Shown: positions 36,563 through 46,452 of the stretch, piece after piece | Layout: the number at the start of each line of letters is the position of its first letter | How positions within the stretch are numbered: the stretch's first letter is position 1 | Assembly: GCF_022482365.1 (NCBI RefSeq) | Contig: NZ_JAKVPE010000001.1 | Coordinates: 62,001-126,000 of the forward strand | Reading direction: 5' to 3' | DNA from: Limosilactobacillus sp. | GTDB taxonomy: Bacteria; Bacillota; Bacilli; Lactobacillales; Lactobacillaceae | DNA length: 64,000 nt | Position numbers and translations under genes: made by a program | The notes under the pieces: model-generated | The model's database searches: none | Seen by the model: the letters and a program-made list of their open reading frames with translations, nothing else | Told to the model about the DNA's origin: nothing

Positions 36563-36823
36563 ATGCTTGGATACATTATCTGGTGCCTGGACTGGCTGAT
36601 CAACGCCTACATCATGGTGATCGTCGTCTGGTGCCTCTTATCATGGTTCCCCAATGCCCGGGGGACCCGGCTGGGCGAAATTGTTGACCGCCTGGTAGAA
36701 CCCTACATGCGCTGGTTTGACTTCATTCCACCGCTGGGCGGGATCAGCTTTTCACCCGTTGTTGCAATTATCGTTTTATATTTGGTTCAGGACGGCCTGA
36801 CCTTCTTGAGCCGTCTCTTGTAA
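36563..36823 (+). CDS. YggT-family membrane protein
   Basis: The 86-residue protein has two hydrophobic helices (LINAYIMVIVVWCLLSWF and FSPVVAIIVLYLVQDGLTFL) flanking the family motif EPYMRWFDFIPPLGGISFSPV. YggT/YlmG proteins sit between sepF and ylmH in Firmicutes and are linked to division or membrane organisation; the exact function is unknown. It is 10 bases after sepF. Confidence 0.9.
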   Translation: MLGYIIWCLDWLINAYIMVIVVWCLLSWFPNARGTRLGEIVDRLVEPYMRWFDFIPPLGGISFSPVVAIIVLYLVQDGLTFLSRLL

Positions 36824-36830
36824 GCGAGTA

Positions 36831-37616
36831 ATGACTATGGATGATCAAAACATTAAACAGCATTTCCGGCCGGATGAGGCGCCGCTGATTGACCAGATCA
36901 ACGACTGGATTGCCACGGCGACGGCCCAGTACCGGCCGGTCTTAACGTCATTTTTGAATCCCCGGCAACGCTACATTGCCCAGACCCTGGCCAACCGGTC
37001 GGATGAGATCAAGGCTGCCAGTGACGGGGGCTGGCCGGGAGCCGAGATGCAGCGGCTGCTCTTTTATCCCAACTACTACCAACCCCAGCCGGCGGACTTT
37101 GACCTGCAGGTGCTAGCGGTTGACTACCCGACCAAGTTTGCCGAACTCCACCACCGGCAGATCATGGGGACCCTCTTGGGCGAAGGAATGGCCCGGGAGG
37201 CCTTTGGCGATATTTTAACCGACGGCACGCACTGGCAGGTGGTGGTGACCAGCGAGATGGCCCGCTTCCTGCATCAGAACGTCAACCACGTCGGTAAGGT
37301 CAAGGTCAAGTGGCTGGCGGTTGATCAGGCACTGACCCCGGTCGAGGACTGGGAGGAGCTGACGACGACCGTGACGTCAATGCGCCTCGACAGCGTGGTG
37401 GCGGCCGGCTTCAACTATTCACGCAACCGGGCCAAGCAGTTGATCGAACGTGGTCTGGTACGGCTGAATTGGGAAGAAACGACCCGGCCGGACTACCCGA
37501 TTGTCGAACACGACCTGCTCTCGGTCCGGCACGCCGGTAGATTGCGGATCGACGCGGTTGGTGGCAAAACGCGCAAACAGAAAAACATGGTGAAGATGTC
37601 CGTCGTGCGGGCATAG
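36831..37616 (+). CDS. YlmH-family S4 RNA-binding protein
   Basis: The 261-residue protein has an N-terminal region with FLNPRQRYIAQTLAN and a C-terminal S4 domain (RLDSVVAAGFNYSRNRAKQLIERGLVRLNWE). YlmH-type proteins bind RNA, and recent work on Bacillus links them to ribosome-associated quality control. The genomic place between yggT and divIVA is conserved. The start overlaps an AGCGAGTA region seven bases after yggT; an ATG six bases downstream is also in frame. Confidence 0.88.
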   Translation: MTMDDQNIKQHFRPDEAPLIDQINDWIATATAQYRPVLTSFLNPRQRYIAQTLANRSDEIKAASDGGWPGAEMQRLLFYPNYYQPQPADFDLQVLAVDYPTKFAELHHRQIMGTLLGEGMAREAFGDILTDGTHWQVVVTSEMARFLHQNVNHVGKVKVKWLAVDQALTPVEDWEELTTTVTSMRLDSVVAAGFNYSRNRAKQLIERGLVRLNWEETTRPDYPIVEHDLLSVRHAGRLRIDAVGGKTRKQKNMVKMSVVRA

Positions 37617-37638
37617 GATTTAATTGGAGGAAGACACA

Positions 37639-38415
37639 ATGGGATTAACAATCGAGCAAATCAATAATCAGGAATTCTCAACGAAGATGCGGGGCTACAA
37701 TCAGGACGAGGTCCGCAAGTTCATCCAGGAGGTTTCCCAGACCGTTCAGGAACTGACTGAGGAAAACCACGCCCTGAAGGAAAACATCAAGGCCGACGAG
37801 GGCAAGCTGAAGTACTTCACCGAGCTGAAGGACTCCTTGAACAAGTCCATCCTGGTAGCCCAGGAGGCCGCCGACAAGGTCAAGACCAACGCCAAGCGCG
37901 AGGCCGACATCATGATCCGCGAGGCCCAGAAGCAGGCCACCGACATCGTCTCCGAGGCCAACGAGAAGTCCAACCAGGTGATCGAAACGAGCGCCGAGGA
38001 CACCCGGAAGCTGACCACCGAGACCAACGACCTGAAGAAGCAGACCCGGATCTTCCGTCAGCGCCTGCAAGTGATGCTCGAATCCCAGCTGGAAGTTGTC
38101 AAGAGTGACGAATGGGACAAGCTGCTGGCCACCGACAGCAGCGACAAGTACGACGAAATCCAAAAGATCCTGGGAGCAAGGGTTGACAACCATTCGAATG
38201 ACAGTGTAGAATCATCATCAATCACTTCAGATGGTGACTTCAGTGCTGCGGCCCAGAATGCCGCTGGTCCCGACCAGCCGGCAGTCGAGATGCCCGCTTC
38301 GGAGCCGGCTGATTCCACGACGCCAGGCTCCGTGGAACCGGCAGTGGATCCGTCCAACGCCGACTCCGGGCAGACGGTCGTTGTCTTCCCAGACGACGAT
38401 TCCAACAACAACTAA
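37639..38415 (+). CDS. divIVA: DivIVA-family septum/pole protein
   Basis: The 258-residue protein has the conserved N-terminal membrane-binding domain (GLTIEQINNQEFSTKMRGYN and QDEVRKFIQEV), then long coiled coils (residues about 30-165) and a low-complexity Asp/Ser/Pro-rich tail of about 80 residues. DivIVA senses negative membrane curvature and recruits partners to septa and poles. The ATG at 37639 follows GGAGGA; an upstream TTG would give a non-conserved extension. A strong promoter-like sequence lies inside its 3' part (38183-38212). Confidence 0.93.
   Translation: MGLTIEQINNQEFSTKMRGYNQDEVRKFIQEVSQTVQELTEENHALKENIKADEGKLKYFTELKDSLNKSILVAQEAADKVKTNAKREADIMIREAQKQATDIVSEANEKSNQVIETSAEDTRKLTTETNDLKKQTRIFRQRLQVMLESQLEVVKSDEWDKLLATDSSDKYDEIQKILGARVDNHSNDSVESSSITSDGDFSAAAQNAAGPDQPAVEMPASEPADSTTPGSVEPAVDPSNADSGQTVVVFPDDDSNNN
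38183..38212 (+). promoter_or_regulatory. Promoter-like sequence inside divIVA
   Basis: A perfect TTGACA is followed after 18 bases by TAGAAT, about 240 bases upstream of the ileS T-box. It could supply a separate ileS transcript. Confidence 0.4.
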
Positions 38416-38447
38416 GTCCAGATCTGAACTATAGTGCTCTAATAAAA

Positions 38448-38672
38448 CGTTGAGGAGAATTGAGAAGGTCCTAATGATTCAGCGAGCCGGCAGGTGGTGT
38501 GAGGCCGGCATTCAGGGATCTTCTCTGATCGGCTCCGAGTGACCAGCTTAAATTCAGTAGGCTGGTTCGGTTCATTACCGTTAACCAATGCCTGAGGAGG
38601 TCTTTTGGACCTTGAATTTGGGTGGTACCACGAATAGCTTCGTCCCATGCGGGATGGGGCTTTTTTTATTGG
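38448..38672 (+). promoter_or_regulatory. T-box leader controlling ileS
   Basis: This is a tRNA-sensing T-box. Stem I is formed by GAGAAGGTCC (38462-38471) and GGATCTTCTC, with the GCCGG/CCGGC hairpin carrying the loop motif. The conserved bulge appears as TGGGTGGTACCACG (38619-38632) and an intrinsic terminator follows. Unacylated isoleucine tRNA should stabilise the antiterminator and allow ileS transcription. Candidate isoleucine specifiers are ATT at 38510 or ATC at 38518; I could not decide between them by eye. Confidence 0.92.
38636..38669 (+). terminator. T-box terminator of ileS
   Basis: AGCTTCGTCCC pairs with GGGATGGGGCT around ATGC and is followed by T7. It competes with the antiterminator that uses the T-box bulge. 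Confidence 0.9.
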
Positions 38673-38707
38673 AGCAAGTAGATGCATAACTGAAAGGGGT
38701 AATTGTG

Positions 38708-41503
38708 ATGCGGGTTAAAGACACGCTTAACATCGGTCGGACCAAGTTCCCCATGCGTGGGAAGCTGCCGGTCACCGAGGCCCAACGCGAACAGCTTTGG
38801 GAAGAAAACAAGGTTTATCAACTGCGACAAAAATTAAATGAGGGCAAGCCAACCTTCGTGCTCCACGATGGCCCTCCGTACGCCAACGGGAACATTCACA
38901 TTGGCCACGCCATGAACAAGATTTCCAAGGACTTCATCGTCCGCTACAAGTCGATGACCGGCTACCGGGCACCGTACGTTCCGGGCTGGGATACCCATGG
39001 TCTGCCGATTGAACACCAGCTGACCAAGGCCGGCTACGACCGCAAGAAGATGTCGACCAGTGAGTTCCGTGACCTCTGCCGCAAGTACGCCTTGGAACAG
39101 GTTGACAAGCAGCGGACCGACTTCAAGCGCCTTGGGGTCAGCGGTGACTGGGACCACCCGTACCTGACGCTGGCCAAGGAATTTGAAGCCGCCCAGATCC
39201 GAGTCTTCGGCGAATTTGCCAAGAAGGGGCTGCTCTACCAGGCCAAGAAGCCAGTTTACTGGTCATGGTCCTCCGAATCCGCCCTGGCCGAAGCCGAGGT
39301 TGAATACCACGACGTCGTTGCCAAGACGGCCTTCTTCGCCGAACAGATCAAGGACGGCAAGGGGATCTTGGACGACAACACCTACCTGGTTGCCTGGACC
39401 ACCACCCCATGGACCGTTCCGGCTTCCGAGGCCGTGGCGGTCAACGCCAAGTTTGATTACTCCGTGGTCAAGCCAGCCGGTGATGACCGGAAGTTTGTCC
39501 TGGCAACCGACCTGCTCGAATCCGTTGCCGAAAAGTTCGGCTGGGAAGACTACGAGGTTGTTTCCCACCTGAGCGGGGCCGACATGGAAGGCATGACCAC
39601 CAAGCACCCGTACCTGGACCGCGACATCCTCGTCGGGACGGCCGACTACGTTACTGCCGATGCCGGTACCGGGATGGTCCACACCGCCCCGGGCTATGGT
39701 GACGACGACTACCACTTTGGGATCAAGTACCACCTGCCAATCTTGGCACCAATTACCGCCCAGGGGGTCCTGACCAAGGAAAACGGCCCCGACTTCGATG
39801 GCGTCTTCTACCAGGATGCCGATGACATCTCCTTGAAGAAGCTGGAAGAATCCGGTGCGCTCCTCCTGCAGGAACCGCTGAAGCACTCCTATCCATTTGA
39901 CTGGCGGACCAAGAAGCCGATCATCTTCCGGGCCACCGACCAGTGGTTCGTTTCCATCGAAAAGATGCGCCAGGACATCCTGGACGCCCTGGAAAAGGTT
40001 GAATACCACCCATCATGGGGGAAGGTTCGCCTGCGCAACATGATCAAGGACCGTGGCGACTGGGTTATCTCCCGTCAGCGGGTCTGGGGCGTGCCGCTGC
40101 CGATCTTCTACGCCGAAGATGGCACCCCGATCATGGAGGAAGAAACGATCAACCACGTCGCCGATCTCTTCGCCAAGTACGGCTCCAACGTCTGGTTCGA
40201 CCGTGACGCTAAGGATCTCCTGCCGGAAGGCTACACCAACGAGCATTCACCTCACGGCAAGTTCACCAAGGAAACCGACATCATGGACGTCTGGTTCGAC
40301 TCCGGTTCTTCCCACCAGGGTGTCTTAGCCGAGCGGGACTACCTGACCTACCCGGCCGACATGTACCTGGAAGGGTCCGACCAGTACCGTGGCTGGTTCA
40401 ACTCCAGTCTGATCACCAGCGTGGTCTGCTCCGGCCAGGCTCCTTACAAGGCCGTCATTTCCCAAGGATTTACCCTGGATAAGCACGGCAAGAAGATGAG
40501 TAAGTCGATGGGGAACGTCATCGACCCGAACAAGGTGGTTAAGCAGATGGGGGCCGAAATCATTCGGCTCTGGGTCATGAGTGCCGACACCTCCGCCGAC
40601 GTCCGTGTTTCGATGGGGACCTTCCAGCAGATCTCCGAGGCCTACCGGAAGCTGCGGAACACCTTCCGCTTCCTGCTGGCCAACACCAGCGACTTCAACG
40701 CCGCTGAGGACACCGTTTCCTACGAGAAGCTCGAGGCCGTCGACCAGTACATGCTGGTCAACTTCAACCGCTTCTTGAAGCAGATGCGGACGGACTTCGA
40801 CCAGTACGACTTCCTGGACGCTTACAAGCTCCTGATCAACTTCGTCAACAACGACCTGTCCGCCTTCTACATGAACGTGGCCAAGGACGTCCTCTACATC
40901 GAACCGGCCGACTCCCACGTTCGCCGCTCGATGCAGACGGTCTTCTACCAGATCCTGGTCAGCCTGGTTAAGCTCCTGACGCCAATTCTGCCGCACACGA
41001 CGGAAGAGGTTTGGGGCTACATGAATGAACCAGAAGAATTCGTTCAGCTGACCGACATTCCGGAGGCCCGCGACTACGATGGGGCCGCCGACCTGCTCGA
41101 CAAGTGGACGGGCTTCATGGAAGTTCGCTCCCACGTCCTGAAGGGCTTGGAAGAGGCCCGGAACGCCAAGCTGCTCAGCAAGGCTTCCCAGGCCCAGATC
41201 GACCTCTACTTAAACGACGCTCAGACCCGGCTGCTTGACAGCCTGGACGCAGACATCGCCCTGTTGCTCGGCGTTCCCGCCCTGCACATTCACCCGTTGG
41301 ACGAAGCACCGGACAGTGCCGACAAGTACGACGATGGCGTTGCCGTAACCGTTACGGCCGCACCGGGCGAGACCTGTGCACGGTGCCGGATGGTCAAGGA
41401 AGACGTCGGCAGCGACTCGGCATACTCAACCCTGTGTGCGCGTTGTGCCCAGATCGTGCGGACTAACTTCCCGGAGACGGTTGCCGAAGGTCTTGAAAAA
41501 TAG
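38708..41503 (+). CDS. ileS: Isoleucine--tRNA ligase
   Basis: The 931-residue class I synthetase has HIGH in [11 protein letters not shown], an editing (CP1) domain with [14 protein letters not shown], the KMSKS loop as [10 protein letters not shown] and a C-terminal zinc-binding segment with two CARC-type pairs (ETCARCRMV and LCARCAQIV). It charges tRNA-Ile and edits valine. The ATG at 38708 follows GAAAGGGGT; a GTG one codon earlier is possible. It is regulated by the T-box just upstream. Confidence 0.97.
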   Translation: MRVKDTLNIGRTKFPMRGKLPVTEAQREQLWEENKVYQLRQKLNEGKPTFVLHDGPPYANGNIHIGHAMNKISKDFIVRYKSMTGYRAPYVPGWDTHGLPIEHQLTKAGYDRKKMSTSEFRDLCRKYALEQVDKQRTDFKRLGVSGDWDHPYLTLAKEFEAAQIRVFGEFAKKGLLYQAKKPVYWSWSSESALAEAEVEYHDVVAKTAFFAEQIKDGKGILDDNTYLVAWTTTPWTVPASEAVAVNAKFDYSVVKPAGDDRKFVLATDLLESVAEKFGWEDYEVVSHLSGADMEGMTTKHPYLDRDILVGTADYVTADAGTGMVHTAPGYGDDDYHFGIKYHLPILAPITAQGVLTKENGPDFDGVFYQDADDISLKKLEESGALLLQEPLKHSYPFDWRTKKPIIFRATDQWFVSIEKMRQDILDALEKVEYHPSWGKVRLRNMIKDRGDWVISRQRVWGVPLPIFYAEDGTPIMEEETINHVADLFAKYGSNVWFDRDAKDLLPEGYTNEHSPHGKFTKETDIMDVWFDSGSSHQGVLAERDYLTYPADMYLEGSDQYRGWFNSSLITSVVCSGQAPYKAVISQGFTLDKHGKKMSKSMGNVIDPNKVVKQMGAEIIRLWVMSADTSADVRVSMGTFQQISEAYRKLRNTFRFLLANTSDFNAAEDTVSYEKLEAVDQYMLVNFNRFLKQMRTDFDQYDFLDAYKLLINFVNNDLSAFYMNVAKDVLYIEPADSHVRRSMQTVFYQILVSLVKLLTPILPHTTEEVWGYMNEPEEFVQLTDIPEARDYDGAADLLDKWTGFMEVRSHVLKGLEEARNAKLLSKASQAQIDLYLNDAQTRLLDSLDADIALLLGVPALHIHPLDEAPDSADKYDDGVAVTVTAAPGETCARCRMVKEDVGSDSAYSTLCARCAQIVRTNFPETVAEGLEK

Positions 41504-41561
41504 TTAAGAAGACGCCGGGGATGAGTCATTTCATGACAATTGATCCCTAGCGGTGTAAAAT

Positions 41562-41602
41562 GTGGCTGGAAGAAAACTTTTGTTTTCTCCCAGCCACTTT
41601 CG
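41562..41602 (+). terminator. Terminator of ileS
   Basis: GTGGCTGG followed by GAAAAC pairs with GTTTTC and CCAGCCAC, followed by TTTC. Confidence 0.8.
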
Positions 41603-41631
41603 CATTCTTAAATATTAATTAAAAAGATAAC

Positions 41632-41742
41632 GTGGAAAATAACCGTGGGGCTAGTGTCTAGCTACGGACGAAAGCCGACGCCTCCAGCGCCGACTCCCGC
41701 CCTAGGCTAGCCATACGCCCCACTTTGCTGGTTATTTCCCAC
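41632..41742 (+). other. Long structured element upstream of the cold-shock gene
   Basis: GTGGAAAATAACC pairs with GGTTATTTCCCAC (12 of 13), and directly inside it GTGGGGC pairs with GCCCCAC (41645-41651 with 41717-41723). The roughly 65-nt apical part is GC-rich and partly self-complementary. It ends 22 bases before the csp start codon, so it could be a temperature-responsive leader or a dispersed intergenic repeat. Confidence 0.6.
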
Positions 41743-41764
41743 TCACAAATAAGTAGGTGAACAC

Positions 41765-41968
41765 ATGCTAACAGGCAAAGTAAAAAGTTTTGATGAACAG
41801 AAGGGCTGGGGCTTTATCCAGGTGCCCAACGAGGGTGAGATCTTCGTCCACTACCACGGAATCGAAGGAACCCACCGGCGGGTGCTGACGGCCGGTCAGG
41901 ACGTTTCCCTGGTGATTGTGCAGGGTAAGCGGGGACCCCAGGCCGCCCATGTCCGGGTCCTAGATTAA
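41765..41968 (+). CDS. Cold-shock domain protein
   Basis: The 67-residue single-domain CSD protein begins MLTGKVKSFDEQKGWGFIQV, with RNP1-like KGWGFIQV and RNP2-like IFVHYHGI. These are recognisable but diverge from the usual KGFGFI and VFVHFSAI, and RRVLTAGQDVSLVI replaces the common glutamate-rich segment. Such proteins bind single-stranded nucleic acid and melt RNA structure. A structured element lies just upstream, and the nudix gene follows 12 bases after the stop. Confidence 0.88.
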   Translation: MLTGKVKSFDEQKGWGFIQVPNEGEIFVHYHGIEGTHRRVLTAGQDVSLVIVQGKRGPQAAHVRVLD

Positions 41969-41980
41969 GGAGGCGCGCTG

Positions 41981-42532
41981 ATGGAATTTGAAGAAAAACC
42001 GCTGGAAAGCAAGACCGTCTTTCACGGTCATTTGATCGATGTTGAGGTCCAACAGGTCAAGACGCCGACTGGGATCGTCGCCCAGCGTGAAATCGTCCAC
42101 CATGCCCCGGCCATCGCCATCTTGGCCTTGACCGCTGACAACAAAATGATCCTGGAAAAGCAGTGGCGGGCCCCGATCGCCAAGACCACCCTGGAGATTC
42201 CGGCCGGCAAGCTCGACAGCCGGGACCAGGACGACGCCGTTCACGCCGCCAAGCGGGAACTCAACGAGGAAACCCGCTACCAGGCACGGGAATTAAAGAA
42301 GCTCTCGTCCTTCTACACCTCGGTGGGCTGTATGGACGAGTACATGACCCTCTACCTGGCGACCGGGCTGACTCCGGTGGAGAACGCTCTGCCCCAGGAC
42401 GCCGACGAACAGCTGGCCCTGATGACGGTCAGCCTCGACCAGGCCCTGGCGATGATCGAGCGCGGTGAGATCGAGGACGCCAAGACCGTCATGGCGATCT
42501 ACTACTGGCGGGGGATGCAGAACAATGGCTGA
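41981..42532 (+). CDS. Nudix hydrolase, ADP-ribose pyrophosphatase type
   Basis: The 183-residue protein begins EEKPLESKTVFHGHLIDVEV, as in NudF-like ADP-ribose pyrophosphatases. The Nudix helix is recognisable as AAKRELNEET after GKLDSRDQDD, with Asp where the first Glu of the consensus is usual. It probably hydrolyses ADP-ribose to AMP and ribose 5-phosphate in the cytoplasm. Its stop codon overlaps the next gene by 8 bases, indicating coupling. Confidence 0.88.
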   Translation: MEFEEKPLESKTVFHGHLIDVEVQQVKTPTGIVAQREIVHHAPAIAILALTADNKMILEKQWRAPIAKTTLEIPAGKLDSRDQDDAVHAAKRELNEETRYQARELKKLSSFYTSVGCMDEYMTLYLATGLTPVENALPQDADEQLALMTVSLDQALAMIERGEIEDAKTVMAIYYWRGMQNNG

Positions 42533-42854
42533 GCAATCGACCACGCCTCGTCATGACGACGGGGGGCAGCCAAGCGAATTCGTCTCGCGCCAGCAGTATC
42601 GTCAGCAGCAGGCTGCCGCGGCCAAAGCGGCCAAGCAGCAGGAGGCCCAGCGCCGGCGGGCGGCCGCTGAAAATGAACCGGAAGCGGACCCGGCGGATGA
42701 GGCCACGATGCGCCGCCACGACTGGGCCGCGGATGTGAAGGAACAGGATCAAGAAGAAAAAACGCAACGCCTGAAGAAGCGGTTGAATATCGCGATCGTG
42801 GCCCTAATTGCGGCCATCATCGTCGTGTATTTGATCCTCTTTTACGTTGGATAG
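42525..42854 (+). CDS. Small membrane-anchored protein of unknown function
   Basis: The 109-residue protein has a polar, Gln/Ala/Arg-rich N-terminal region (residues 1-75), probably helical, and one C-terminal membrane helix (LNIAIVALIAAIIVVYLILFYV). The topology would be tail-anchored with a cytoplasmic domain. The ATG at 42525 overlaps the nudix gene by 8 bases; earlier in-frame codons lie inside that gene and encode nudix shadow sequence. It precedes mtnN by 14 bases. No family is recognised with confidence. Confidence 0.7.
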   Translation: MAEQSTTPRHDDGGQPSEFVSRQQYRQQQAAAAKAAKQQEAQRRRAAAENEPEADPADEATMRRHDWAADVKEQDQEEKTQRLKKRLNIAIVALIAAIIVVYLILFYVG

Positions 42855-42868
42855 GAGAAATTACAATT

Positions 42869-43564
42869 ATGAAATTTGGGATTATTTGTGCAATGCCGGA
42901 AGAAATCAAGGAGCTGACCGCCAGTCTGTCCGACAAGCAGGTCGAAACGGTCGGTGGCAAGGACTACCTGTCCGGTAAGATTTCTGACCAGGACGTCGTC
43001 TTAGTGGAGTCCGGAATCGGTAAGGTTGAGGCCGGAATTACGGCGGAACACCTGATTACCGACTTCCAGGTGGACGTGGTGATCAACTCCGGTTCCGCCG
43101 GGGGAATCGGCCAGGGCCTGCACGTCGGGGATGTCGTCATCTCCAGTGAGACGGCCTACCACGACGTCGATGCCCGGGCCTTTGACTACGTTTACGGTCA
43201 ATTGCCGGGCAAGCAGCCGCGCTTTAAGGCCTCCGAGAAGTGGGGGAAGGCCTTGGAAGCTGCCGGTGAGAAGACCGGCTTGAACATCAAGCGCGGCCTG
43301 ATCGTCTCCGGGGACCAGTTCATTGCCAGTCAAGAGGCGATCGACCGGATTCTCCACTACTTCCCGGACGCCCTCTCCAGTGAAATGGAAGGGGCCGCGG
43401 TGGGTCAAGTGGCAACCGACCACGACGTCCCGTACGTGGTGGTTCGGGCCATGTCCGACACCGGAAACGAAGACGCCGGGGTCAGCTTTGACGAGTTCAT
43501 TATCGACGCCGGGAAGCGTTCCGCCAAGATGCTGCTGCAGCTCTTTGCGGACCTGAATAACTAA
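42869..43564 (+). CDS. mtnN: 5'-methylthioadenosine/S-adenosylhomocysteine nucleosidase
   Basis: The 231-residue protein starts MKFGIICAMPEEIKELTASL and has GIGKVEAGITAEHLI, INSGSAGGIGQGLHVGDVVIS and SSEMEGAAVGQVA, with the substrate-binding ME and SD (MSDTGNED) segments of MtnN/Pfs. It removes adenine from MTA and SAH, recycling methyltransferase by-products and supplying the precursor of autoinducer-2. It abuts the cysteine desulfurase gene. Confidence 0.95.
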   Translation: MKFGIICAMPEEIKELTASLSDKQVETVGGKDYLSGKISDQDVVLVESGIGKVEAGITAEHLITDFQVDVVINSGSAGGIGQGLHVGDVVISSETAYHDVDARAFDYVYGQLPGKQPRFKASEKWGKALEAAGEKTGLNIKRGLIVSGDQFIASQEAIDRILHYFPDALSSEMEGAAVGQVATDHDVPYVVVRAMSDTGNEDAGVSFDEFIIDAGKRSAKMLLQLFADLNN

Positions 43565-43582
43565 TTGGAAGGAAGAATATTC

Positions 43583-44752
43583 GTGAGTGAGATTTATTTA
43601 GACAACGCGGCCACCACGCCGATGGCCCCCGAGGTACTAGAGACGATGACCCGGGAGATGAAGGATTCCTGGGGTAATGCCTCGACGGGTTATTCCTATG
43701 GACGGCATTCCAAGCTGGTGATGGAAAACAGCCGGCACGTGATCGCCCAGAGCATCAACGCCGATGACAACGAGATCATCTTTACCAGCGGGGGCACGGA
43801 GAGCGACAACACCGCCATCATCCAGACGGCCCTGACCCGGCAAAATCTCGGCAAGCACATCATCACCACGGCCATCGAGCACGAGGCGGTCTTAAAGCCG
43901 CTTCACTTCCTGGAGGAGCGGGGCTTTGAGGTTACCTACCTGCCGGTCAACGAGTACGGTGAAATCTCCCTCGATGACTTTAAGAAAGCTTTGCGTGACG
44001 ACACGATCCTGGTCACGATCATGATGGGCAACAACGAGGTCGGCAGCCGGATGCCGATCCACGAGATTGGTGAAATCTTAAAGGACCACCAGGCCTGGTT
44101 CCACACCGATGCCGTCCAAACCTATGGCCTGCTGCCGATCGACGTCAAGCGCGACCACATCGACATGCTGTCGACCTCGGCCCACAAGCTCAACGGACCG
44201 AAGATGATGGGCTTCTTGTACCGGCGTGATGGGATCAGCTTCCCGAGCTTCATCAAGGGCGGCGACCAGGAGACCAAGCGCCGGGCCGGGACCGAAAACG
44301 TGCCGGCAATCGCGGCCTTTGCCAAGGCAGTCGAATTGGACAGCCCGGAGGAAAAGCAGCGCCGGCAGGAACGCTACTACCACTTCAAGCAGAAGATCGT
44401 GACCGCCCTGCGCGATCACGGGGTCGACTTTGAGGTCAACGGCCGGATTGATCCAAACGGGCTCAACCACGTCCTCAGCCTCTGGTTCAAGGGAATTTCG
44501 ACCTACGTCATGCAGACCGACCTCGACCTGGCCGGGATTGCCGTCTCCGGTGGGTCGGCATGTACCGCCGGCAGCATCGAGCCGTCCCACGTTCTGACTG
44601 CCATGTACGGCGCTGACAGCCCCCGGATCAGCGAGTCGATCCGGATCAGCTTCGGGGCGATGAACACCGAAGAGGACATCGACAAGCTGATCGCTGCCAT
44701 GATCAAGATCGTCGACAAGCTGAAGACAATTGATCAGCAAAAGGAGGACTAA
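43583..44752 (+). CDS. Cysteine desulfurase (IscS/NifS family)
   Basis: The 389-residue PLP enzyme begins MSEIYLDNAATTPMAPEVLE. It has the PLP lysine in STSAHKLNGPKMMGFLYRR and the catalytic cysteine in SGGSACTAGSIEPSHVL. It takes sulfur from cysteine as persulfide; with mnmA two genes downstream, it most likely feeds tRNA 2-thiouridine synthesis. The GTG at 43583 follows GGAAGGA at the right distance; a TTG at 43565 is less likely. Confidence 0.93.
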   Translation: MSEIYLDNAATTPMAPEVLETMTREMKDSWGNASTGYSYGRHSKLVMENSRHVIAQSINADDNEIIFTSGGTESDNTAIIQTALTRQNLGKHIITTAIEHEAVLKPLHFLEERGFEVTYLPVNEYGEISLDDFKKALRDDTILVTIMMGNNEVGSRMPIHEIGEILKDHQAWFHTDAVQTYGLLPIDVKRDHIDMLSTSAHKLNGPKMMGFLYRRDGISFPSFIKGGDQETKRRAGTENVPAIAAFAKAVELDSPEEKQRRQERYYHFKQKIVTALRDHGVDFEVNGRIDPNGLNHVLSLWFKGISTYVMQTDLDLAGIAVSGGSACTAGSIEPSHVLTAMYGADSPRISESIRISFGAMNTEEDIDKLIAAMIKIVDKLKTIDQQKED

Positions 44753-44754
44753 GG

Positions 44755-45099
44755 ATGGAATTTGCAAAGAGCGTCCGGATTCCTGGCGACACGGTGACCT
44801 ATTCGATCAGCCCGGACATCAAGAAGTACGCCCTCTTGGATCTGGGCTTTGAGGAGACCAAGCGGGGCAACTTTGAATACAAGGGCAGCCTGGATACCGA
44901 CAACCCCTTTAAGCCGGTGGCCCGGCTGCGGATCCTGATTAATGCCGACCTGACCGGTTTTAAGATGGAGACGATTTCGGGCAACGGGATGCGCAAGGTC
45001 AACATCTTCAAGCACGCCCGCGCCAAGGAATTCGTTGAGCAGTACCACTACATCCTGGCCGACATGCTCAAGCGCCAGGTTTTGACGGCGCCAAATTAA
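44755..45099 (+). CDS. DUF1831 protein
   Basis: The 114-residue protein (EFAKSVRIPGDTVTYSISP and onward; FEYKGSLDTDNPF) matches DUF1831, a family found in lactobacilli between the cysteine desulfurase and mnmA. Its constant position suggests a part in sulfur transfer or tRNA thiolation, but its biochemical role is unknown. It begins 2 bases after the desulfurase stop, with AAGGAGG inside that gene's end. Confidence 0.8.
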   Translation: MEFAKSVRIPGDTVTYSISPDIKKYALLDLGFEETKRGNFEYKGSLDTDNPFKPVARLRILINADLTGFKMETISGNGMRKVNIFKHARAKEFVEQYHYILADMLKRQVLTAPN

Positions 45100-45102
45100 T
45101 TC

Positions 45103-45132
45103 TGTGCAGGCGGCCTGATCCTTTGGTACAAT
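45103..45132 (+). promoter_or_regulatory. Promoter upstream of mnmA
   Basis: TGTGCA and TACAAT are spaced by 18 bases, with TTGG just before the -10. It lies just after the DUF1831 stop codon. Confidence 0.5.
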
Positions 45133-45138
45133 GGTTGA

Positions 45139-46341
<1,203 letters not shown>

Positions 46342-46349
46342 TTAAAATT

Positions 46350-46379
46350 AAAGGTTGAGGGAGTTCCTCAGCCTTTTTT
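46350..46379 (+). terminator. Terminator of mnmA
   Basis: AAGGTTGAGG pairs with CCTCAGCCTT around GAGTT and is followed by T-rich sequence. Confidence 0.85.
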
Positions 46380-46389
46380 GTATATCGGA

Positions 46390-46418
46390 TGAACATTCAC
46401 CGTTTAATTTGGTAGAAT
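46390..46418 (+). promoter_or_regulatory. Promoter of the phosphatase-recD2 genes
   Basis: TGAACA and TAGAAT are spaced by 17 bases, between the mnmA terminator and the next start codon. Confidence 0.5.
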
Positions 46419-46452
46419 ATTAGTAAATTAGAAAAAAGGTCTGCGATAGAAA

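Larger units (their letters stand above)
41504..41764. other. Gene-free stretch packed with three hairpins
   Basis: The first imperfect hairpin (about 41511-41554) pairs CGCCGGGGAT with ATCCCTAGCG and GTCAT with ATGAC. The second (41562-41602) is a clear terminator. The third (41632-41742) is a long cloverleaf-like fold described separately. No coding frame is credible here. Confidence 0.7.
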
